Source: Bog-756 sp037141235 (GTDB lineage Bacteria > Actinomycetota > Acidimicrobiia > Acidimicrobiales > RAAP-2). Taken from it: a DNA stretch of 11,196 bases. Both the position numbers and the translations under genes were made by a program. The notes below the pieces were generated by a model. The model ran no database searches, had not been told where the DNA came from, and saw only the letters and a list, made by a program, of their open reading frames with translations. The stretch covers positions 1 to 11,196 of the forward strand of contig JBAXCY010000098.1 of assembly GCA_037141235.1 (NCBI GenBank), in the 5' to 3' direction. Below are positions 6,964 to 11,196 of this stretch, piece by piece. The number at the start of each line of letters is the position of its first letter. Within the stretch, counting starts at the first letter, position 1.

Positions 6964-7037
6964 GGCGCTGCGTCGGCCACGGTCATCCTTGCCTACGCCT
7001 CAGGATCGGAGTCGGGCGGGCACGAAGACCCCGCCGG

Positions 7038-7424
7038 TCAGACGCGAATGATGCGGAGGCCGCTGACTTCTACGTGATCGTCGTCCTGGGTCACCAGGGG
7101 CACGTCGAGCGCGATCGCCGTCGCCGCGATCCAGGCGCCGTTCACCGGCATCCGCAGGCCCCGGTCGCGCAGTTCGACACGCAGACGGGCCCAAGCATCG
7201 GCAACGGCCAGATCGACCGGCACCACCTCAAGACCCATGACCCACGAAAGTGTTCGTAGCCGTTGGTCCCGGGCATCCAGATCCCGAGCGCTCAGAACAC
7301 CGGCGCGCAGCTCTCCAGCGGTGACGACCGAGAGCGCCAACTCATCAGGGAGCAGGTCGACCTGTAGCGCCCGCCCGGACTCGCGGGCCACGAAGACACT
7401 CGTGTCGGCCAGGCCTCTGGTCAT
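7038..7424 (-). CDS. vapC: PIN-domain toxin (VapC-2), third catalytic Asp replaced by Gly
   Basis: 128 residues, standard VapC length. Asp7 (ADTSV), Glu38 (TAGELRAG) and the acidic cluster Asp114-116 (VTQDDDH) are present. The segment that normally reads NDAWIAATA reads N95-G-A-W-I-A-A-T-A, so the third PIN-domain Asp is Gly96, encoded GGC, one base from GAC (complement of position 7138). This Asp helps bind catalytic metal in PIN RNases, so activity is probably reduced or lost, although the frame is fully open and the antitoxin overlap (ATGA) is kept. Asn95 might partly substitute. A fresh loss-of-function change, a sequencing error or a tolerated variant are all possible. Confidence 0.9.
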   Translation of the reverse strand: MTRGLADTSVFVARESGRALQVDLLPDELALSVVTAGELRAGVLSARDLDARDQRLRTLSWVMGLEVVPVDLAVADAWARLRVELRDRGLRMPVNGAWIAATAIALDVPLVTQDDDHVEVSGLRIIRV

Positions 7425-7669
7425 GCCAGGTCGTCAGTAGTGTCCGGGTTGAGCAGGCGCAGTTCGTCCAGTAGCGCCGGGTCGGCCTGATCGGTGCGCA
7501 GGTACCCGATGAACTCGTCACGAGGCATCCAGCGCCGCCGCTCGGATGCAGGGGTCAGCTCCGCCACCCGCCGCCCATCGATGGTGATGGTGATCGACTC
7601 CCCGGCCGACACTCGCGCCAGCACCTGGCGGGTGTCATTTCGGAGCTCGCGTGAAGGGATCTCGGCCAC
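7421..7669 (-). CDS. vapB: Type II antitoxin, Phd/YefM-like fold (VapB-2)
   Basis: 82 residues from GTG 7669. MAEIPSRELRNDTRQVLARV then GESITITIDGRRVAELTP is the Phd/YefM fold; the C-terminal half is acidic and would bind the toxin. Its stop overlaps the toxin ATG by ATGA. The GTG start is supported by the operator/-10 arrangement placed exactly as for vapB-1 (CTACA arm, 8 nt, start codon) and by the absence of a ribosome binding site, both pointing to a leaderless transcript. It lies 87 bp downstream of the second amidohydrolase, on the same strand. Confidence 0.9.
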   Translation of the reverse strand: MAEIPSRELRNDTRQVLARVSAGESITITIDGRRVAELTPASERRRWMPRDEFIGYLRTDQADPALLDELRLLNPDTTDDLA

Positions 7670-7677
7670 GACACAAG

Positions 7678-7695
7678 TGTAGCAAATCTTCTACA
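7678..7695. promoter_or_regulatory. vapBC-2 operator (TGTAG-N8-CTACA) overlapping a leaderless promoter
   Basis: The 5-bp arms TGTAG and CTACA are separated by 8 nt, the same 18-bp frame as the vapBC-1 operator. On the minus strand the proximal arm overlaps TACACT (7681-7676), which ends 6 nt before GTG 7669. A TAGGCA (7704-7699) 17 bp upstream is a possible -35. The remaining 61 bp up to the amidohydrolase stop hold only a weak GGCCC/GGGCC pairing. Confidence 0.65.
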
Positions 7696-7756
7696 TATTG
7701 CCTAGCAGTGGCGGACATGGCCGGGCCCGCAGCGGTTCATCTGGGCCGCGCCCTCC

Positions 7757-8998
7757 TCACCAGGAGCGCAGCACCTGGTGCCGATCGAAGGCGTTGCACG
7801 TCGAGTCGGTCGGATAGTCCTCGACGGCCAACGGAGTAGCCACCTCGGCCACGGTCGGGCCGATCCGGTCGCCCACGGGCCGCAATGCCTCGAGGTCGAA
7901 CCCGTAGACGGTGGCCACGTTGTCCTCGAGCATGACCTTCGTCTCGGCCGGGTCGCAGGTTCCGAACGCTGCCCGTAGCGCCATCAGGCTCTGGGGGTAT
8001 GACCCTTCGGTGTGGGGATAGTCCGAGCCCCACATGATCCGCCCGACTCCCACCTCGTGACGCACGGCTGACTCGGTGGCCCGTAGGAAACTGGCCCCCA
8101 CCCACACGTTGCGGGCGAAGTACTCGCTCGGGGACATCGACATGCCCTGAGCCGCCACCCCGAAGTACGACGCCTCGGCCGCCCCACCCATGGTCATCCG
8201 TCCGTAAAACCAGTCCAGGGTCTCGAGCCCCCGAGGCAACCAGGCCAGTCCCTGTTCGGTGAGAACCACCTTGAGGGTCGGGTGCCGCTCCAGCACCCCG
8301 CCGAAGATCAGGTGCCACATGGAGCGATGGGAGAACCACGGAAGCTCGATCAGCATCATGGCCCGGGCCACCTCGGATTCGCCGAAGTCGGGCAGGCCGG
8401 AACCGCCGTGGATGTTCACCGTCACGCCGAGCTCTTCGCACAGCGTCCATAGCGGCTCCCACACCGGCTCCCACAGCCCGGGCAAGTTGGCACCCGGCGG
8501 CAGCGACGGCAGGAGGATCCCTCCGAACGGACGGATGTTCTCCGCCGCCCATCGCACCTCGGCCAATGCATCGTCGATGTTGTTGGCGAAGATCTGGGCT
8601 ACCCCGGCGCGCCGGCCGGGAACCTTGGCGCAGAAGTCGGCCAGCCACCGGTTGTGGGCCTGCAGGCCGGCCCACCGGCGTTCGTAGTCGCCCTCGGTGG
8701 GCGGGAGCGCCAGCAGGCTGCCTTCTTCAAAGAAGGGCGGCACGGTGTTCGGGAACAGCACCTCGGCGGCGATCCCGTCAGCCTCGTTCTCGGCCAGGCG
8801 ACGGTCCGAGTCCCAGCTGCGGTAGGCGGTGGGTGCCTGCAGATCGGCGTATGGGTTGACGTAGGCGGCGGCCCAGGCGTCGAACTCGTCGTGCCACTTC
8901 GCCGCCAGGTACGGCCGGTAGTCGCCGATGTCGCCACCGGCATGAGCGTCTGCACTGATCACGGTGTAGCGGCTGTCGGGCGTGAGCTCGATCGTCAT
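7757..8998 (-). CDS. Amidohydrolase_2 family metal-dependent hydrolase/decarboxylase (copy 2)
   Basis: 413 residues. It has the same fold and landmarks as the plus-strand paralogue: D17-x-H19 in SADAHAG, His197 in VNIHGGSG, Glu248 in VLTEQG, Asp326 in GSDYPHTEG and a VYGFDLEALRPVGDRIGP tail. The two differ most in the middle: copy 1 has HTH where this has IHG, so metal coordination or substrate probably differs. It is likely a decarboxylase or hydrolase of a carboxylated or ring compound, substrate unknown. ATG 8998 is preceded by AAAGGGA. It follows the SDR gene by 61 bp on the same strand and is probably in one operon with it. It could instead be a broad-specificity hydrolase. Confidence 0.88.
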   Translation of the reverse strand: MTIELTPDSRYTVISADAHAGGDIGDYRPYLAAKWHDEFDAWAAAYVNPYADLQAPTAYRSWDSDRRLAENEADGIAAEVLFPNTVPPFFEEGSLLALPPTEGDYERRWAGLQAHNRWLADFCAKVPGRRAGVAQIFANNIDDALAEVRWAAENIRPFGGILLPSLPPGANLPGLWEPVWEPLWTLCEELGVTVNIHGGSGLPDFGESEVARAMMLIELPWFSHRSMWHLIFGGVLERHPTLKVVLTEQGLAWLPRGLETLDWFYGRMTMGGAAEASYFGVAAQGMSMSPSEYFARNVWVGASFLRATESAVRHEVGVGRIMWGSDYPHTEGSYPQSLMALRAAFGTCDPAETKVMLEDNVATVYGFDLEALRPVGDRIGPTVAEVATPLAVEDYPTDSTCNAFDRHQVLRSW

Positions 8999-9059
8999 GG
9001 AGTCCCTTTGGTTGCGGGCGCTGGGCCCTCGGTGGTCGACGTGGGTTCAGGTCGTGCGC

Positions 9060-9941
9060 TCAGGTCAGGCCTGCCAGTGCCGAGGGCGGTAGCTCGCCCC
9101 GGGAGATGGCGTCGGCCCTGGCATGGAGGAGCGCACCGGCTGCGTCCAGGCCGTGGCTGATCACGAACTTCCCATCCTTGACGCCCTGGACGGCAAACCG
9201 GCCGAGCTCGTCGAGGTCGACGGTGTCGTTGGGCCGCCCGGCCGCTGCCAACGCCGCCTTGAACTCCGCGAACGTGGTGCCCGGTGCGGGCGGGCGAGGA
9301 CGTATACGGGCCAGCTCGGCCGGCCGGTTGCGCTGGGCCTCCCACAGCCCGGTCTCGAGCAGCCCGCCTGAGGGGTAGAAGACGGCGGCCGACAACTTGG
9401 TCTTCTGGGCCACGAACTGGTGGGCCAGCGCCTCGGTGAAGCAGCTGATAGCCGCCTTGGACGAGGCGTAGACCGAGGCGTACGGCACCGGTGCGATCCC
9501 ACCGTCACCCGACGAGGTGGTCACGACCACGCCCTCCTCGCCCCCGGCGATCATCCGGGGCACGAAGGAGAGGACGCCGTTGGCCGTCCCGAACACGTTC
9601 ACCCCGAAGCACCACCGCCAGTCGTTGGCCTCTTGCTCCCACGGGTTGCCGCCCCCGCCAGAGGTCACTCCGGCGTTGTTCCACAGCACATGGCAGGCCC
9701 CAAACTCGCCGTAGACGGCGTCAGCCAGCGCTTCGACCGAGGCTGGGTCGGACACATCGGTCACGACACCGCGCACCGTGCCCTGTGGTGCCAACTCGGC
9801 AACGGTGCGCTCAAGCACATCGGCCTCGATGTCGCCGATCACCACCGTGCAGCCCTCATCGAGCAGCGCCCGCACGATGCCCAGACCGATACCGGCCGCA
9901 CCGCCGGTAACCACTGCTACCTTGCCTGACAGATCGTCCAT
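9060..9941 (-). CDS. Short-chain dehydrogenase/reductase (classical SDR, NAD-type)
   Basis: 293 residues, slightly long for a classical SDR because of an extended C-terminus. Seen in order: nucleotide motif TGGAAGIG (12-19), Asp37 after the second strand (favours NAD over NADP), NNAG (88-91), Asn115, the catalytic Ser at 143-144 and Tyr158-x-x-x-Lys162, so the catalytic tetrad is complete. Such enzymes oxidise secondary alcohols or reduce ketones; the substrate is not determined. ATG 9941 is preceded by GGGGGGAG 4 nt upstream. It is the first gene of a likely operon with amidohydrolase copy 2 and is divergent from the gene at 10082. Confidence 0.93.
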   Translation of the reverse strand: MDDLSGKVAVVTGGAAGIGLGIVRALLDEGCTVVIGDIEADVLERTVAELAPQGTVRGVVTDVSDPASVEALADAVYGEFGACHVLWNNAGVTSGGGGNPWEQEANDWRWCFGVNVFGTANGVLSFVPRMIAGGEEGVVVTTSSGDGGIAPVPYASVYASSKAAISCFTEALAHQFVAQKTKLSAAVFYPSGGLLETGLWEAQRNRPAELARIRPRPPAPGTTFAEFKAALAAAGRPNDTVDLDELGRFAVQGVKDGKFVISHGLDAAGALLHARADAISRGELPPSALAGLT

Positions 9942-9979
9942 GTCGCTCCCCCCGGAGTCTCACCCGGGCGTTCCCCGGA

Positions 9980-10003
9980 CCGCGTGTTCATGGTGACACA
10001 CGG
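9980..10003. promoter_or_regulatory. Candidate operator dyad between divergent genes
   Basis: CCGCGTGT (9980-9987) and ACACACGG (9996-10003) form an inverted repeat with 7 of 8 positions paired around an 8-nt centre. The size suits a dimeric TetR/GntR-type regulator, but no regulator gene is in the window. It lies 39 bp upstream of the SDR start, where an operator for that operon would be expected. Confidence 0.35.
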
Positions 10004-10052
10004 GGACCCGCGTTACCTGCAGCGACGGAATGCGACCGACGGCCGGTCCCGA

Positions 10053-10058
10053 TACGAT
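10053..10058 (+). promoter_or_regulatory. Candidate -10 (TACGAT) for the gene at 10082
   Basis: TACGAT fits TANNNT and lies 23 nt before ATG 10082, leaving a short leader that contains the GAGGAG ribosome binding site (10071-10076). No good -35 is visible. Unlike the vapB, Ddn-like and MBL genes, this gene would have a normal leadered mRNA. Confidence 0.35.
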
Positions 10059-10081
10059 CAACAGTGAGCTGAGGAGTTCGA

Positions 10082-10501
10082 ATGGGTGACCTGCGACAGA
10101 TCAGACGCCGTGCACACGCCCTCCTCGAGGGGTTGGGCAGCAATCCTGGCGAGGTGGCCGAGTCTCTCCACGTCGCTGGCGTCCAAGGCGTCCCTCGCAG
10201 CAACTCGTCGTGCGCCATCGCCCTCTATACCGCTGCCCTCTTGAAGACCGACCCGAGGATCCGCTCGGTGGCCGTCGGGCCGTGCTCTCTGATCCTCACC
10301 CTGGTCTCGCCCGATGACGCCCGTCCCGCGGGCAGACTCGCCGTGCAGCTGCCGAAAGCGGTGCGAGCCTTCGTCACCGGATTCGACGACCAGCAGTACC
10401 CAGAGGTGATCCGGCTTCAGGTTCCCGCATCCGGGTCCGACCCTGCGCTCGGGTCTCTTTCCGCTCCTGATCCGCAGGAAGCCCCGACCTCAGTGATCTG
10501 A
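10082..10501 (+). CDS. Small uncharacterised soluble protein
   Basis: 139 residues; I do not recognise a named family. Visible are a basic N-terminal helix (RQIRRRAHALLEGL), a predicted helix-turn region VAESLHVAGVQGVPRSNSSCAIALYTAAL, a strand pair around IRSVAVGPCSLILTLV and a segment LPKAVRAFVTGFDDQQYPEVI, ending in a low-complexity Ser/Pro tail. There is no signal peptide, membrane segment or metal motif. The start is firm: GAGGAG lies 5 nt before ATG 10082. It is divergent from the SDR gene. The layout resembles short actinobacterial proteins of unknown role, and no function is assigned. Confidence 0.75.
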   Translation: MGDLRQIRRRAHALLEGLGSNPGEVAESLHVAGVQGVPRSNSSCAIALYTAALLKTDPRIRSVAVGPCSLILTLVSPDDARPAGRLAVQLPKAVRAFVTGFDDQQYPEVIRLQVPASGSDPALGSLSAPDPQEAPTSVI

Positions 10502-10709
10502 TCAGTACTGTCCGCTGCCAGGGGCGGGCACTACTAACGGACGATGATGCTCGAGACAGCGGTACATCGAGCGCCACGTCATGGCCGATGGTGGTCAGGG
10601 TCGAACCGCTGGCGCCAGTTCCGGACGCGGAGCCCTCAATTGCCGGTGAGCTATCAGGACGACGGTCGCTCAGATAGCGTGTCGGGTGGTCAAGTAGAAG
10701 GGGTCAGAC
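10502..10709 (+). promoter_or_regulatory. Upstream region of the secreted-protein gene with a dyad over a possible -10
   Basis: This 208-bp gap has one notable element: GCTATC (10650-10655) and GATAGC (10673-10678) form a 6-bp inverted repeat with a 17-nt spacer. The right arm overlaps TAGCGT (10675-10680), a TANNNT -10 candidate about 30 nt before ATG 10710. A second pairing, TGAGC / GCTCA (10647-10651 and 10668-10672), partly overlaps it. No convincing -35 was found. The open frame crossing this gap has no ribosome binding site and looks spurious. Confidence 0.3.
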
Positions 10710-11171
10710 ATGTTGCAGCGACGTATCGCATCCGTAATCCTCGGTGGGGCACTGTTGATCGGATTGGCTGGAGTGGCCGGAAGTGCCGGGACCGCCTTTG
10801 CCGGCGTATCCGCTCCGACCACCACGTCAGCGCCCGCCCACACCGGGGCACAGGTGGCTAAGGCTCAGGCCCACGCCTGGCTCAAAGGGCACCGCAAGAG
10901 TATCCGCAAGGCCGCCATCGCTATCAGCGCTACCACCATCGGTATCTCGCCGCTGGCGCTCGTAGTCGAACTGAAATCAGGCAAATCGATCGCCCAGGTC
11001 GCCACTGCGCACCTGGTCGACCCTCAACTGGTTGTCGACGCGCTGACCGCGGCGGCCCAAGTAAAGGTGGCCCACGCGGTCACGGCCGGCAAACTGTCCC
11101 AGTCGAAGGCCGACGCGATCAACTCTGGCCTGCCAGGCCGTATCGCCAAGGTCGTCAACCACGTCTTCTGA
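10710..11171 (+). CDS. Small basic secreted protein of unknown function
   Basis: 153 residues. A signal peptide is clear: basic MLQRR, a hydrophobic core to about residue 22, and a likely cleavage site AFA|G after residue 31. The mature part (about 122 residues) starts with a Thr/Ser/Pro/Ala linker (to about 48), then a Lys/Arg-rich helical stretch (about 50-66). A helical segment follows with KSIAQVATAHLVDPQLVVDAL, AAAQVKVAHAVTAGKLSQSKADAINSGLP and RIAKVVN. That last pattern (GKxx...A..I...LP..I) is common in small exported actinobacterial proteins of unknown role and resembles DUF2680-type helical repeats; this is a weak resemblance. AGAAGGGG lies 6 nt before ATG 10710. A 6-bp stem CTGACC / GGTCAG starts at its stop codon and reaches the window edge (11168-11193), a possible terminator. 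Confidence 0.82.
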   Translation: MLQRRIASVILGGALLIGLAGVAGSAGTAFAGVSAPTTTSAPAHTGAQVAKAQAHAWLKGHRKSIRKAAIAISATTIGISPLALVVELKSGKSIAQVATAHLVDPQLVVDALTAAAQVKVAHAVTAGKLSQSKADAINSGLPGRIAKVVNHVF

Positions 11172-11196
11172 CCAACGAGGTACGTCCGGTCAGCCC

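Noticed and set aside
5738..7039. Shared 13-mer GACCCCGCCGGTC at 5738-5750 and 7027-7039, considered as attachment or duplication boundary
   Set aside because: GC-rich, in the same orientation rather than inverted as the mirrored modules require, with no flanking similarity; chance is adequate.
7724..7747. GGCCC / GGGCC pairing after amidohydrolase copy 2 as a terminator
   Set aside because: Only 5 bp with a 14-nt loop and no T-tract; not convincing in such GC-rich DNA.

Overview
The window is GC-rich and coding-dense. Gene content is typical of Actinomycetota, possibly an Acidimicrobiia-like or mycobacteria-related lineage: a Ddn-like F420-dependent oxidoreductase, two VapBC toxin-antitoxin pairs, an alkyl-sulfatase-like MBL protein, actinobacterial amidohydrolase_2 enzymes, and several genes that look leaderless. 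This placement is inference from gene content; no rRNA or tRNA marker is present.

Left block, minus strand (1-3505): a DUF389 membrane protein, an unrecognised 190-residue protein with a C-terminal CxxC...CxxC knuckle, and an alkyl-sulfatase-family MBL protein whose metal motif is incomplete. The last gene ends in a 9-bp hairpin, one arm of which is repeated as an octamer array.

Central block (3685-8998): on the plus strand an acetoacetate-decarboxylase-family enzyme overlaps an amidohydrolase_2 enzyme, followed by vapBC-1 and a Ddn-like gene. On the minus strand an NAD-type short-chain dehydrogenase (9941-9060) leads into a second amidohydrolase paralogous to the first, followed by vapBC-2. 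The result is a mirror: amidohydrolase-vapB-vapC reads inward from both sides towards the Ddn-like gene. Both vapB genes carry the same operator layout (TGTAG-N8-CTACA, then exactly 8 nt, then the start codon). The second VapC has Gly where the third PIN-domain Asp is expected.

Right block, plus strand (10082-11171): a small unrecognised cytosolic protein and a small basic secreted protein.

The metabolic genes (decarboxylase fold, two metal-dependent hydrolases/decarboxylases, SDR, F420 enzyme) look like a catabolic locus for an unidentified carboxylated or cyclic substrate. No known complete pathway can be named. No gene-free stretch exceeds 300 bases.
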